Shown here: piece by piece, positions 16,950 to 25,908 of the stretch
Numbering within the stretch: position 1 is the first letter of the stretch
Layout: each line of letters opens with the position of its first letter
DNA from: an uncultured bacterium
GTDB lineage: Bacteria; Bacillota; Clostridia; Oscillospirales; Oscillospiraceae
Length of the DNA stretch: 64,000 bases
Assembly (NCBI GenBank): GCA_945873205.1
Contig: CAMCCC010000007.1
Span: 30,709-94,708, forward strand
Reading direction: 5' to 3'
The notes under the pieces: model-generated
Database searches by the model: none
The model's input: the letters and a program-made list of their open reading frames with translations, nothing else
What the model was told of the DNA's origin: nothing
Made by a program: the position numbers and the translations under genes

Positions 16950-18074
16950 TTACTGGACAGCCACGGTGCGCTGGAAGGTGTCGATCCATTCGCCCTTGGC
17001 GGTGGTGATGTAGGCGTCGTCAAACTCCTTCAGGGCGTTCATGGACTCCTCACCGAAGGCCAGGTAGGTCTTGAGCTCGTCGGCCATGGTGGCGTTCTTG
17101 TTCACAGGGGCCTCATTGAGAACCTCGGCGATCTTGTTCTGGGTATCGTTGCAGATCAGGTACTCTACGAACAGCTGGGCCAGTTCAGGGTTCTTGCAGT
17201 TCTTAACAACCTCAACGGTGGCGGGAGCGGCGAAGGAGCCCTCAGAAGCGTCTACCCACTGCATATTGATGCCGCTGCTGATCAGGCCGGGCATATTGAT
17301 GTCCATAAAGACGGTGATGTTGGCCTCACCGGTGGTGAAGGCGTTGACCACGTCGGAAGAAGCGGTGTACCACAGATTGATGTTGTCCTTCTTCTCCTGC
17401 ATCAGGGCCATGGCGGCGCTGACGTCCTCCTGGCTGCCGCCCATGGCCTCAGCCATAGCCACCAGCATGTAGGGGCCGGCGGTGGAAGTCATGTCGGGCA
17501 GGGCAACCATGCCGGCGTACTGGTCGTCAAACAGGTCCTGGTAAGAGGTGGGTGCGGGCAGATTCATCTGCTCCAGAGCGTCCGCGTTGTACATGATGCC
17601 GTAGCGGCACAGGGAGTAGCAGGGGCCGTAGCCCTTCTCATCCACGCAGAAGTCATACAGCTCGCCCAGGCTGGTAACGATATTGGTGTCCAGCTGCTCG
17701 AACAGGTCGTTCTGGATGCCGGTCTCGGCAAAGCTCTTGGTCAGCAGGGCCACATCGGCGGTGGGGTCGGCCTTCTCGGCCATCAGCTTGTTGAGACGGT
17801 CGCCGTTGCCGGAGGTGGGGTCTACAACGATGGTGCAGTTATACTGGCTCTCGAAATCGGCAGCCAGGGTCTTGAGACCGGCCTCGGCCCAGCCCCAGGT
17901 AGCAACAACCAGCTCGGCGCCGCCGAAGTCCAGTGCGCCGTCAGCCTCGCCCTCAGCGGGAGCCTCGGCAGCGGGGGCCTGGGTGGCAGCGGGCTTCTCG
18001 CTGCTGCCGCAGGCGGCCATCGCGAACACCATGGCCAGTGCCAGCAGCATGGCAATCATTCTCTTGAGTGTCAT
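16950..18074 (-). CDS. ABC transporter substrate-binding lipoprotein, PotD/spermidine-putrescine class
   Basis: A 374-aa extracellular binding protein. The start at 18074 is fixed by AGGAGG seven bases upstream. A lipoprotein signal peptide (MTLKRMIAMLLALAMVFAMAACG) ends in the lipobox AMAAC, followed by an Ala/Glu/Pro-rich linker. The body has the periplasmic-binding features of the PotD/AfuA group (VVDPTSGNGDRLNKLMAEK, YGIMYNADALEQMNLPAPTSYQDL). It is the last gene of the PotB-PotC-PotA-PotD order. The neighbouring deaminase genes suggest a cyclic nitrogen compound rather than a polyamine, but this is inference. Confidence 0.87.
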   Translation of the reverse strand: MTLKRMIAMLLALAMVFAMAACGSSEKPAATQAPAAEAPAEGEADGALDFGGAELVVATWGWAEAGLKTLAADFESQYNCTIVVDPTSGNGDRLNKLMAEKADPTADVALLTKSFAETGIQNDLFEQLDTNIVTSLGELYDFCVDEKGYGPCYSLCRYGIMYNADALEQMNLPAPTSYQDLFDDQYAGMVALPDMTSTAGPYMLVAMAEAMGGSQEDVSAAMALMQEKKDNINLWYTASSDVVNAFTTGEANITVFMDINMPGLISSGINMQWVDASEGSFAAPATVEVVKNCKNPELAQLFVEYLICNDTQNKIAEVLNEAPVNKNATMADELKTYLAFGEESMNALKEFDDAYITTAKGEWIDTFQRTVAVQ

Positions 18075-18093
18075 TTTCTTTCCTCCTAGAAAA

Positions 18094-19158
18094 TCAAACA
18101 TTTTTATATACACAGATCCGCTGGGCGGGGATATGCACCAGCACAGTCTCCCCCAGTTGGCGCTGGGTATATTCATTCACAGCGGGACATACCGTCTCCG
18201 CAACGCAGCCCGTCACTTCCAGGCGGGTGGTGGTGCCCTTATAGGTGACGGCGCTGATGGTGCCGGGCAGGGTGTTCTCCCCTTCTTCCGCCACCAGCTG
18301 GATGTTCTCCGAGCGGACAGCCAGGGTCACTGGGCTGCCGGCCTCGATGCCCTCCGCCGCAGCGCTGGGCACATACAGCAGCTTCCCGCTGCAGCTGACC
18401 GGGCGCTTCTCGCCCTCCTGAGGGCCGATGGTGCCCTGGATAAAGGTGGAAAAGCCCATGAAATCCGCCACAAAGGCGCTGCAGGGCCGCTCAAAAATCT
18501 CATTGGGGCTGCCGATCTGCTGGATCTTGCCCTCGTGCATCACGATGACCCGGTCAGCCAGGGAGACGGCCTCCTCATGGTCATGGGTGACGATGATGGT
18601 GGTGATGCCCAGTTCCTTCTGGATGCGCTTGATCTCCACCTGCATCTCGATGCGCAGCTTGGCGTCCAGGTTGGACAGGGGCTCGTCCAGAAGCAGGATA
18701 TGGGGCCGGGTCACCAGGGCCCTTGCCAGGGCCACCCGCTGCTGCTGGCCGCCGGACAGCTCTCTGGGATAGCGCTTGTCAAGCCCCGTCAGCTTCACCA
18801 GGGCAAGGATCTCCGCCACCCGCTGGGCAATCTCCGGCTTTTTCAGCTTTTGCAGCTTCAGGCCAAAGGCCACGTTTTCAAAAACGGTCATATGGGGAAA
18901 CAGGGCATAGTTCTGGAAGAAAATGCCGATGTTCCGCTTGTAGGGCGGGATTTTTGCCACATCCGCCCCGTCCACCAGGATGCTGCCCTCCGTGGGCTCG
19001 GCAAAGCCGGCAATCATCCGCAGAGTGGTGGTCTTGCCGCAGCCGCTGCCGCCCAGCAGGGCGATCATCTCTCCGTCAGCGGCCTTGAGATTCATATTGT
19101 CAACGGCGGTAAAATTTCCGAAGCGCTTGGTAAGTCCGATCAGTTCCAGTGTAGCCAT
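18094..19158 (-). CDS. ABC transporter ATP-binding protein, PotA class
   Basis: This 354-aa ATPase has Walker A GGSGCGKTT (about residues 35-43), the signature LSGGQQQR, Walker B HILLLDEP and the switch histidine VTHDHEEA. The last 110 residues form the TOBE domain seen in PotA-type subunits (VRSENIQLVAEEGENTLPG). It lies 10 nt after the PotC-like permease and 19 nt before the binding protein, forming one operon. It energises uptake by the two permeases. Confidence 0.93.
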   Translation of the reverse strand: MATLELIGLTKRFGNFTAVDNMNLKAADGEMIALLGGSGCGKTTTLRMIAGFAEPTEGSILVDGADVAKIPPYKRNIGIFFQNYALFPHMTVFENVAFGLKLQKLKKPEIAQRVAEILALVKLTGLDKRYPRELSGGQQQRVALARALVTRPHILLLDEPLSNLDAKLRIEMQVEIKRIQKELGITTIIVTHDHEEAVSLADRVIVMHEGKIQQIGSPNEIFERPCSAFVADFMGFSTFIQGTIGPQEGEKRPVSCSGKLLYVPSAAAEGIEAGSPVTLAVRSENIQLVAEEGENTLPGTISAVTYKGTTTRLEVTGCVAETVCPAVNEYTQRQLGETVLVHIPAQRICVYKNV

Positions 19159-19168
19159 GGCTTCCTCC

Positions 19169-19963
19169 TTATTTCACAAACATGTCCAGCCCCACGAATT
19201 TATCCATCAGCAGGATCAGCACCAGGGAGCCTGCGATCAGGAAGGTGGAGATGGCCGCCAGGGTGGGGTCAAAGGTCAGTTCCATATAGTTCATGATTCG
19301 GATGGGCAGGGTGATGAATTTGGGCGTGGACAGCAGGCTGCTGAGGGCCACCTCGTCAAAGGAGTAGAGGAAGGCCAGCAGCGCCCCGGCCAGGATGCCG
19401 GGCTTGGCCACGGGGATGGTGATCTTGAAGAACACCTGCACCGGGTTTGCCCCCAGGGACGTGGCCGCGTCCTCCAATGTCCAGTTGAACACATGCAGCA
19501 CGGAAACGGTGTTGCGGACAATGTAGGGCAGGATGATGATAAAGTGACCGATGAAAATCCGCACCGCGCCGGGGATGCCGCCGATCTGGCTGTACACCTG
19601 CAGCAGCACAAAGGCGAAGGCCACGGAGGGCACATACATGGGAGAGGTGAAATAATTCAGCAGGACATTCTTGCCCTTGAAGTCATGCCGGCAGACGGAC
19701 AAAGCCGCCGTGACGCCTAGGAGGATATCCAGCGCCGTGGCCAGCAGGCCGATCTTCAGGCTGTTGGCCAGACCCTCCATAAAGTGGGTGGAGGAGCTGA
19801 AAATGTTCTCGTACCATTTGAGGGAAAAGCCCTTGGGCGGGAACACCACCACCGCCGTAGGCGTGAAGGAGGCAATGACGATCACCACCAGCGGCGCGAT
19901 CAGAAACAGCATCACCAGAATCGCCACAATGGTGCAGAAAATGTTTACTCTTTTCTCACGCAT
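19169..19963 (-). CDS. ABC transporter permease, PotC class
   Basis: This 264-aa integral membrane protein has about six helices and the EAA-loop region DAATSLGANPVQVFFKITIPVAKPGI, typical of PotC/PhnV-like permeases. Its ATG overlaps the end of the PotB-like gene by 8 nt, so the two are translationally coupled. It pairs with PotB to form the transmembrane channel. Confidence 0.92.
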   Translation of the reverse strand: MREKRVNIFCTIVAILVMLFLIAPLVVIVIASFTPTAVVVFPPKGFSLKWYENIFSSSTHFMEGLANSLKIGLLATALDILLGVTAALSVCRHDFKGKNVLLNYFTSPMYVPSVAFAFVLLQVYSQIGGIPGAVRIFIGHFIIILPYIVRNTVSVLHVFNWTLEDAATSLGANPVQVFFKITIPVAKPGILAGALLAFLYSFDEVALSSLLSTPKFITLPIRIMNYMELTFDPTLAAISTFLIAGSLVLILLMDKFVGLDMFVK

Positions 19964-20789
19964 TCTTGCCGCCCCCCAGTCTCTTCATATATCCGGCGGT
20001 GGAAAGCACCACCAGCACCTGGATCAGCAGGATCACCGCCAGCAGGATGTAGCTGATGGCCGAGGCCGCGCCCCAGTCGAAGCTGACGTTGATTTCCTGC
20101 ACCACCATGGTGGCCATCATGCGGAACTTGGAGCCACCCAGCAGCTTGGGCGTCACATAGGAGGTCATGCTCATGGTGAACACCATCACGCAGCCGGAGA
20201 TGATGCCCGGCAGGCTCAGGGGGAAGATCACTTTGCAGAAGGTCTCCATCGGGTTGGCCCCCAGACTGTAGGCCGCATACTCCACGTTGGGGTCAATGCT
20301 CTGCAGCACGCCCACCAGGGAAAGGATCATGTAAGGGATCAGCAGGTGGATCATGCCGATAATGACCGCCGTCTCCGTGTTAAGGATGGACAGGGGCTTT
20401 TGCACCAGGCCCAGCCCCAGCAGGAACTGGTTCAGCAGACCGTTCTTGCCCAGGATTACCATCCAGCCGTAGGAGCGCACCACTGCGCTGACCAGGAAGG
20501 GAAACAGGATAATGACCATCATCACCTTTTTCATCCTGGACTGGGTGCGGGCCATGTAATAGGCCGTGGGATAACCCAGCAGCAGGGACACCAGGGTAGA
20601 CACCAGGGATACCCGCACCGTGGTCCAGAGAATGTCCAGATAGAAGGGGTCGGTAAAGAAGCGGACGAAGTCAGAAAGGCCGTTGGTGGCCAGGGTCTTT
20701 ATCAGGATATACAGCATGGGCGCCAGGAAAAACACCGTCAGCGCCAACACCGCCGGCAGGGCAAGCAGGAAAGCCTGTTTCTTTCGCAT
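19956..20789 (-). CDS. ABC transporter permease, PotB class
   Basis: This 277-aa six-helix permease has the EAA loop YAAYSLGANPMETFCKVIFPLSLPGI. It is 15 nt downstream of the adenine-deaminase-like gene and overlaps the next permease. The order enzyme-PotB-PotC-PotA-PotD on one strand points to a single substrate-specific operon. Confidence 0.92.
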   Translation of the reverse strand: MRKKQAFLLALPAVLALTVFFLAPMLYILIKTLATNGLSDFVRFFTDPFYLDILWTTVRVSLVSTLVSLLLGYPTAYYMARTQSRMKKVMMVIILFPFLVSAVVRSYGWMVILGKNGLLNQFLLGLGLVQKPLSILNTETAVIIGMIHLLIPYMILSLVGVLQSIDPNVEYAAYSLGANPMETFCKVIFPLSLPGIISGCVMVFTMSMTSYVTPKLLGGSKFRMMATMVVQEINVSFDWGAASAISYILLAVILLIQVLVVLSTAGYMKRLGGGKNA

Positions 20790-20804
20790 GTTCCACTCTC
20801 CTTA

Positions 20805-22535
20805 TCAGTAGCATTTCTCCACCAGAGGGATCTTACACTTGTTCACAACATCGATCAGCCCCAGGTCGGTGCACTTCATCTCCGGGGACACCGCCAGCGG
20901 CATCAGGGTCAAAAAGGTGATGGGATTGGCATACTTCAGACCGATCTTCCGGCAGGCTGCCAGAAACGCTTCCACCTGGCCGGAAAGCACCTCCGCCGGC
21001 TCCTGACTCATCAGGCCACCCAGCGGCAGCGGCACCCGGGCCAGAACTGTTCCTCCCTGTACCGCGCACATCCCGCCTTTCATCCGGCGTATGGTGTTGG
21101 CAGCCAGGGCCATATCCCCGTCGTCGCCGCCGTACACCGTCAGGTTGTGGGCATCATGACCATAGGTCAGGGCAATGGCGCCGTCAAGCTCCACCATCCC
21201 GTCGATCAGGGCCAGGGCATGCCGGTCCAGGCCGTAGCGGTTAAAGACCGCCACTTTAAATAATCCGGTTATGTCAACCGTTTTTCCCGATTGAGAATCA
21301 ATCAAAGGCAGATCCCGCAATATCTTTTGTGTTCTGTGACCACTGCCGTTGTATTTGATTATGTTAACCTTTGCCCCAGTATCCGCCGGTTTCGCCGCCA
21401 CGGGGATGAAGAAATCTTCCTCCCGGACCTCCTTCACCAGCATGGGATGCTCCCGCAGCGCGGTCAGATCGCAGGGCCGGGGAGTGAAATTCAGCCTGCC
21501 CCCCTCCAGGATCACTTTGCCTTCTACCACCAGCAGCTCCGGCTTGGGAGCCTTCAAATCCTGCACCAGCTGGATATTGGCCAGCCTGCCGGGGACAATG
21601 GCGCCGGCGTCATATTGGCGCAGCCGGTCGGCGGCATTGATGGTGGCAAAGCGGATGGCCTTCATCGGCTCCAGCCCCAGTGCAATGGCCCGGGCCACCA
21701 CATGGTTCAGCTGCCCCTGACGCATCAGCTTATCCAGGGGCACATCGTCCGTCACCAGGCAGACCCGGTTGGAAACCGGCAGTTCATTCATGGCCTGTAC
21801 CATTCCGGCGCTGAGGTTACATTCCTGAACCTGGACACAGAAGCCAAGAGCCAGCCGCTCCCGCAGCTGTTCCGGATTGGCCGCCGTATGGTCGCTGTCG
21901 ATGCCGGCGGCGGCAAAGCGCTGCAGCCGCTCCCCGGTCAGTACCGACGCGTGGCCGTCGATCATCATGCCCCGCGTGCTGGCCTGGCGAATGACGGAGA
22001 GAATATGCTCCTCTCCATCGGCCACGCCGTTAAAGTCCATCACTTCGCCCAGGCCGAAAATGCCCGGGTGGTCCAGCATCTCTGCCGCTTCTTCCGGCCC
22101 CACGGCGCAGCCGCTACCCTCGAAGCCCGGGGCAGAGGGTACGGTGGAGGGGGCCAGCATCAGCACCTTCAGCGGCGTGCCGGAGGCAGCCTCCATCAGG
22201 GCGCAGACCCCTTTGGGACCCAGCACGTTGCAAATCTCATGGGGATCTGCCGCCACCATGGTGGTACCGCACTCCAGGGCGCGGCAGGCAAAGGCCTGGG
22301 GCGGCAGCATACTGCTCTCCAGATGCATGTGGGAATCAATAAAACCAGGCAGCGCATACAGACCTTTCCCGTCTATCGTATCAGCTGCCTTGCATGAAGC
22401 CTGGGCTTCCCCAATATATTGGATTCTTTCGCCGGAAATGCCGATGCAGGCCGGCGCAACGGAGTCATTAAACACGTTCACCAGCATCACGTTTTCGATC
22501 AGCAGATCAAAGCTCTGTTCCCGAACGGTCTCCAT
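20805..22535 (-). CDS. Adenine deaminase family protein
   Basis: A 576-aa amidohydrolase like Ade, which converts adenine to hypoxanthine and ammonia. Motifs are PGFIDSHMHLESSM (metal HxH), DPHEICNVLG, GLGEVMDFNGV, DGHASVLTGERL and SDHTA, with the C-terminal Ade block GHDAHNLTVYG and VPLPLGGLMS. Some motif variants (VTDDVPLDKL where Ade usually has CTDDRH) leave room for another purine-like substrate. ATG 22535 has AAGGAGG eight bases upstream, so a GTG seven codons earlier is not the start. It is the first gene of the transporter operon. Confidence 0.85.
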   Translation of the reverse strand: METVREQSFDLLIENVMLVNVFNDSVAPACIGISGERIQYIGEAQASCKAADTIDGKGLYALPGFIDSHMHLESSMLPPQAFACRALECGTTMVAADPHEICNVLGPKGVCALMEAASGTPLKVLMLAPSTVPSAPGFEGSGCAVGPEEAAEMLDHPGIFGLGEVMDFNGVADGEEHILSVIRQASTRGMMIDGHASVLTGERLQRFAAAGIDSDHTAANPEQLRERLALGFCVQVQECNLSAGMVQAMNELPVSNRVCLVTDDVPLDKLMRQGQLNHVVARAIALGLEPMKAIRFATINAADRLRQYDAGAIVPGRLANIQLVQDLKAPKPELLVVEGKVILEGGRLNFTPRPCDLTALREHPMLVKEVREEDFFIPVAAKPADTGAKVNIIKYNGSGHRTQKILRDLPLIDSQSGKTVDITGLFKVAVFNRYGLDRHALALIDGMVELDGAIALTYGHDAHNLTVYGGDDGDMALAANTIRRMKGGMCAVQGGTVLARVPLPLGGLMSQEPAEVLSGQVEAFLAACRKIGLKYANPITFLTLMPLAVSPEMKCTDLGLIDVVNKCKIPLVEKCY

Positions 22536-22790
22536 TTCGACGCCTCCTTCCACACCCCGGCAAAAGCAAATTCAGCACAAAAATTTCGTCCATGTGCACA
22601 ACGATTTTATAATATAGAATCCCCTATGTTTTGTCAAGAAGCCTTTCTTTTCCTTATGAAAAATAGGTGTTTTGCTCTTAGTTTGAAATCCCCGGATAGC
22701 GAAACTTGTTCAAGTTTCCTATACGGCCGGCTATGGAATTGAAGCCGCTCTTTTCTCCTACGTTTTGGTGTGTAATTGATTGTATAAATG

Positions 22791-22820
22791 ATACCGGCCA
22801 GCCCTGTGGCCAGCCGGTAT
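22791..22820 (-). terminator. Hairpin after the second ene-reductase gene
   Basis: ATACCGGC/GCCGGTAT with a 14-nt partly self-pairing loop, just past the stop at 22831. The T-run on the minus strand is poor (CATTTATAC). The rest of the gap (22536-22790) is AT-rich and probably holds the adenine-deaminase promoter. I see no gene there. Confidence 0.5.
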
Positions 22821-22830
22821 TGCTCCGTGT

Positions 22831-24768
22831 TTACGACAGTCCCCTCACGGCTTCATAGGCTTCCTCCACGGCAAAGAGGATCTTCCTGGGGCTTTGGCTG
22901 TCCCCTATGATGCTCACGGGGGCAATGGCTTTGAAAGGCTCCGCCTGCTCCGCGGTGGGCAGGAAGCCCAGGGCCAGCAGCACCGTGTCGCAGTCCAGGC
23001 TGTGCTCCTGCCCCTTGCTCTCCACGGTGACGCGGCAGCCCAGCCCAGCCTCTTCTATCCGTTTCAGCCTGGTACCGGGCAGGAAGCAGACCCCGGATTT
23101 GTCCATGTATTGCTTCATCAGCATATCATTCATCTTAAAGCCCGGCTCCGAGGGGATGGTTCTGGCCATGTCGATGCAGCTGACCTGTTTGCCCCACATG
23201 TCCATCTGCAAGGCACATTCCACGCCCACCAGGCCGCCGCCTACCACAACGACCCGATCCCCCACATAGCACAGGTCGTCCAGGGCCTGGGTGGCAGGAT
23301 ACACATTGGGCAGCGCCAGTCCGGGGATGGAGCCAGGCAGCACCGGCCTTCCGCCGGCGGCCCAGATAATATGATCCGGGGCGAAAGCCGCCGCCTGCTC
23401 CGGCGTTGCCGACCTATAGTAACGCACAGGGATACCCCGCAGGCTCAGCTCCCGCTCGAAGTAGCGCAGCATACTGTGCATATCCCGCTTGAAGAAGGGC
23501 TTGCAGGCATAGCGGGCGTTGCCCCCCAGGCGGCCCGTCTTTTCCCAAAGCTCCACCTGATGCCCTGCGTCATGGGCATAGATGGCCGCCATGCAGCCCC
23601 CGGGCCCGCCGCCCACCACCAGAATCCGCTTTGGCCGGGACGTCTTGGGAATATCCCGGCTGCCGTCCTCATGGCCGCAGCGGGGATTCAAAGCGCAGCC
23701 GGCCTGCTGCCCGGCATAGACCCGGCCAATGCAGCCCTCGTTGCAGGAGATGCAGGGGCGGATAGTCTCCGGCCTGCCGGACAGCACCTTGTTGGGCAGC
23801 TGGGGGTCTGCCAGCAGGCCCCGGCCAATCACCGCCAGGTCGCACACACCGTTTCTGATCGCCGCCTCCGCCTTGGCCACGTTGCCAAAGCGGCCATGGG
23901 TCAGCACCGGCACATCCACCGCCGCCTTTACCAGCTTGGCGGAACGGGATTGCATAGTGGTCATCTGCATCCCCGCCGGCGGCATGGCATGGAACCAGTT
24001 CTCATGGCAGCCCGCGTCCACATGCAGGGCGTCGGCCCCATAACTGACGATCAGCCGGGCCAGCGCCAGGCCCTCCTCCATGCGCCGGTAGCCCTCCCCC
24101 TCCATGTAGTGGTCCGGGGTAAACTTCACAATCACAGGGAAATCGGCGCCGCCCTCCTCCTTGCAGATCTGGATCAGCTCCTTCAGGAACCGGGCTCTGT
24201 TCTCCAGGCTGCCGCCGTAGCCGTCGGTCCGGGTGTTCCAGCGCCGGGTCAAAAACTGGTCCATGAGATAGCCGCCGTAGGCATGGATTTCCACGCAGTC
24301 CGCCCCGCAGCGCAGGGCCGCCTTGACCGACCGGCGGTAGTCCGCCTCCAGAAGGGCAATCTCCTCCAGACTCAGCTGGTGGCATTTCAGCTTGGGCGCA
24401 TGCATCCAGCTGCATTGGCTGGCACTGACCGGGACTTTATACCGGGTGCTGGCCCCGCCGATGCGCCCGTCCCCGGGCATGATCTGGGCGCCCACCATGC
24501 AGCCGTAACTGTGGCTGCGCTCCACAATTCGGCGAAACAGCGCCTCTGTCTCCGCCGTGAAGAAGATGGAATGATCCACGGACTCGAAGCTGTCCGAGCC
24601 CTTCACGTTGCAGAAAATCAGGGCAGCCCCGCCCTTGGCCCGCTCCACAAAATAGTCCACCGTGGAAGCGTCTATGTTCCCTACGGTCACACCCATGGGG
24701 GCCATGACCATTCTGTTTTTCAGCGCCATCCTTCCGATTCGGATGGGCTCTGCCAATATGGATGACAT
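22831..24768 (-). CDS. Fe-S/FMN/FAD ene-reductase of the BaiCD/BaiH/2,4-dienoyl-CoA reductase family
   Basis: This 645-aa protein has the same domain order as BaiCD and BaiH: FMN barrel (NRMVMAPMGVTVGN, active-site segment EIHAYGGYLMDQFL), 4Fe-4S motif CISCNEGC at about 345-352 followed by another cysteine, then FAD and NAD(P)H folds (GGGPGGCMA, GGGLVGVE). It is clearly more distant from BaiCD and BaiH than either is from its C. scindens counterpart, so the substrate is probably different. ATG 24768 follows GGAGG. It lies 38 nt downstream of a SnoaL-like gene, echoing the baiCD-baiE pair. An enoate-, steroid- or quinone-type substrate is possible. Confidence 0.88.
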   Translation of the reverse strand: MSSILAEPIRIGRMALKNRMVMAPMGVTVGNIDASTVDYFVERAKGGAALIFCNVKGSDSFESVDHSIFFTAETEALFRRIVERSHSYGCMVGAQIMPGDGRIGGASTRYKVPVSASQCSWMHAPKLKCHQLSLEEIALLEADYRRSVKAALRCGADCVEIHAYGGYLMDQFLTRRWNTRTDGYGGSLENRARFLKELIQICKEEGGADFPVIVKFTPDHYMEGEGYRRMEEGLALARLIVSYGADALHVDAGCHENWFHAMPPAGMQMTTMQSRSAKLVKAAVDVPVLTHGRFGNVAKAEAAIRNGVCDLAVIGRGLLADPQLPNKVLSGRPETIRPCISCNEGCIGRVYAGQQAGCALNPRCGHEDGSRDIPKTSRPKRILVVGGGPGGCMAAIYAHDAGHQVELWEKTGRLGGNARYACKPFFKRDMHSMLRYFERELSLRGIPVRYYRSATPEQAAAFAPDHIIWAAGGRPVLPGSIPGLALPNVYPATQALDDLCYVGDRVVVVGGGLVGVECALQMDMWGKQVSCIDMARTIPSEPGFKMNDMLMKQYMDKSGVCFLPGTRLKRIEEAGLGCRVTVESKGQEHSLDCDTVLLALGFLPTAEQAEPFKAIAPVSIIGDSQSPRKILFAVEEAYEAVRGLS

Positions 24769-24806
24769 ATCGAAACTCCTCCGTTCCCTAAGTCTGCCCC
24801 TCAGCT

Positions 24807-25304
24807 TTATCTCCGCAATTCCCCGTCCAGCAGCCTATAGCTCAGCCGCAGGGTCTTGATCCGCCAGCGGCCGTCCGGGCATTTCACCAGATCATCCACA
24901 TACAGGCCGAAACCGGAGTAGGTCTGGCCGTTGTCCTTATAGGTGTGGTAGTCGTGCATCCTGGTCAGCAGCTGGCAGCTGTCCTCCCCGGTGAAGTGAA
25001 CAATCTGGTTATAGCCAAAGTGCATGGGCACCATGTCCTCCCCGCAGGTGTGCCGGTTCTGCTCCACCTGGGCCATTCTGTCCTTAAAGCCGGGCCGTCC
25101 GCCCCAGAAAGCCTGGAAGCCCTCCTCCGTAAAAACATCCGGCATCAGGTCAAACTCCTGATTATCGATGCACCAGAAGTAGCGGCTCTTGGCCGCCAGA
25201 ATCGCCGGGATTTCCTTCAGCTGGGCCTCCGTGTAGGGCAGGCCGGCGTCCTCTATGATGCGCCGGGCCAGCTTCTTTATGTTTTTATCCGCGTCAATGG
25301 TCAA
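24807..25304 (-). CDS. SnoaL-like (NTF2-fold) protein, possible BaiE-like dehydratase
   Basis: About 165 aa from a TTG start at 25304, seven bases after GGGAGG; a GTG at 25337 is less likely. The segment AKSRYFWCIDNQEFDLM aligns with the BaiE stretch carrying catalytic Tyr30 and Asp35 (SRYF...D). PMHFGYNQIV places a histidine where BaiE has His83. GRWRIKTLRLSYR offers arginines near the BaiE active-site arginine. The overall sequence is otherwise divergent. It comes directly before an ene-reductase gene. A dehydration role is inferred from the conserved residues and the pairing; many SnoaL proteins have other jobs. Confidence 0.75.
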   Translation of the reverse strand: MTIDADKNIKKLARRIIEDAGLPYTEAQLKEIPAILAAKSRYFWCIDNQEFDLMPDVFTEEGFQAFWGGRPGFKDRMAQVEQNRHTCGEDMVPMHFGYNQIVHFTGEDSCQLLTRMHDYHTYKDNGQTYSGFGLYVDDLVKCPDGRWRIKTLRLSYRLLDGELRR

Positions 25305-25464
25305 GAGGCATACCTCCCTGTATATTCTGTATGTCACATGATATCATACCCCTGACCATATCTCAAGGCCCCCTTGGGCAACGTAAAAAACTTGCAAATT
25401 ATCTGTATTTGTGTTAGCTTTATTATAGAAGAATACGCCGCAGGTATGCGGAATGGAGACGGCT

Positions 25465-25842
25465 ATGAATATTCACGAATCGGCAGAAGATTATCTGGAA
25501 ACCATACTGATTTTGAAAAACCGCCTGGGCCAGGTGCGCTCTATCGACATTGTCCGGGAGATGAACTTCTCCAAGCCCAGTATCAGCATCGCCATGAAAC
25601 GGCTGCGGGAGAACGGGTATATCGAGATGGATGCCGAGGGTTACATTACCCTGTTGCCCCCGGGGCTGGAGATTGCCCAGAATATCTATGCCCGCCACCG
25701 GCTGCTGACGGAGTTTCTGGTGCAGTTGGGGGTCTCGCCGGAAACTGCCGCCGTGGATGCCTGCAAGATTGAGCACGACATCAGCCAGGAAACCTATCAG
25801 AAGATTCTGGAGGAATCCCAACGCAGGCGGGAAGAGGGCTGA
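25465..25842 (+). CDS. DtxR/MntR-family metal-dependent transcriptional regulator
   Basis: A 125-aa regulator. MNIHESAEDYLETIL begins the winged helix, with the recognition helix in FSKPSISIAMKRLRENGYIEM. The dimerisation helices with metal-ligand-type residues follow (ARHRLLTEFL, CKIEHDISQETYQKI). The SH3 domain of long DtxR proteins is absent, as in MntR. ATG 25465 follows GGAGA; a second ATG 12 bases upstream is possible. It is transcribed divergently from the SnoaL/ene-reductase pair, which it may control, with manganese or iron as the likely effector. Confidence 0.82.
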   Translation: MNIHESAEDYLETILILKNRLGQVRSIDIVREMNFSKPSISIAMKRLRENGYIEMDAEGYITLLPPGLEIAQNIYARHRLLTEFLVQLGVSPETAAVDACKIEHDISQETYQKILEESQRRREEG

Positions 25843-25865
25843 TTTTCCCTTATCTACAAAAAAAC

Positions 25866-25895
25866 TGCCGCTCCGTAAAGGAGCGGCAATTTTTA
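25866..25895. terminator. Terminator between the DtxR-like gene and alcohol dehydrogenase
   Basis: TGCCGCTCC/GGAGCGGCA with a 5-base loop, A-run on the left and TTTTT on the right. It serves both converging genes. Confidence 0.88.
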
Positions 25896-25908
25896 TTTTC
25901 AATTTGGC

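Noticed and set aside
16950..19720. Long open frames on the plus strand opposite the Pot operon
   Set aside because: Composition and lack of motifs show they are shadows of the PotA, PotC and PotD-like genes.
22831..24768. Ene-reductase as a second baiCD or baiH copy
   Set aside because: It shares the family fold but lacks the long bai-specific identity blocks, so I call it only a family member.
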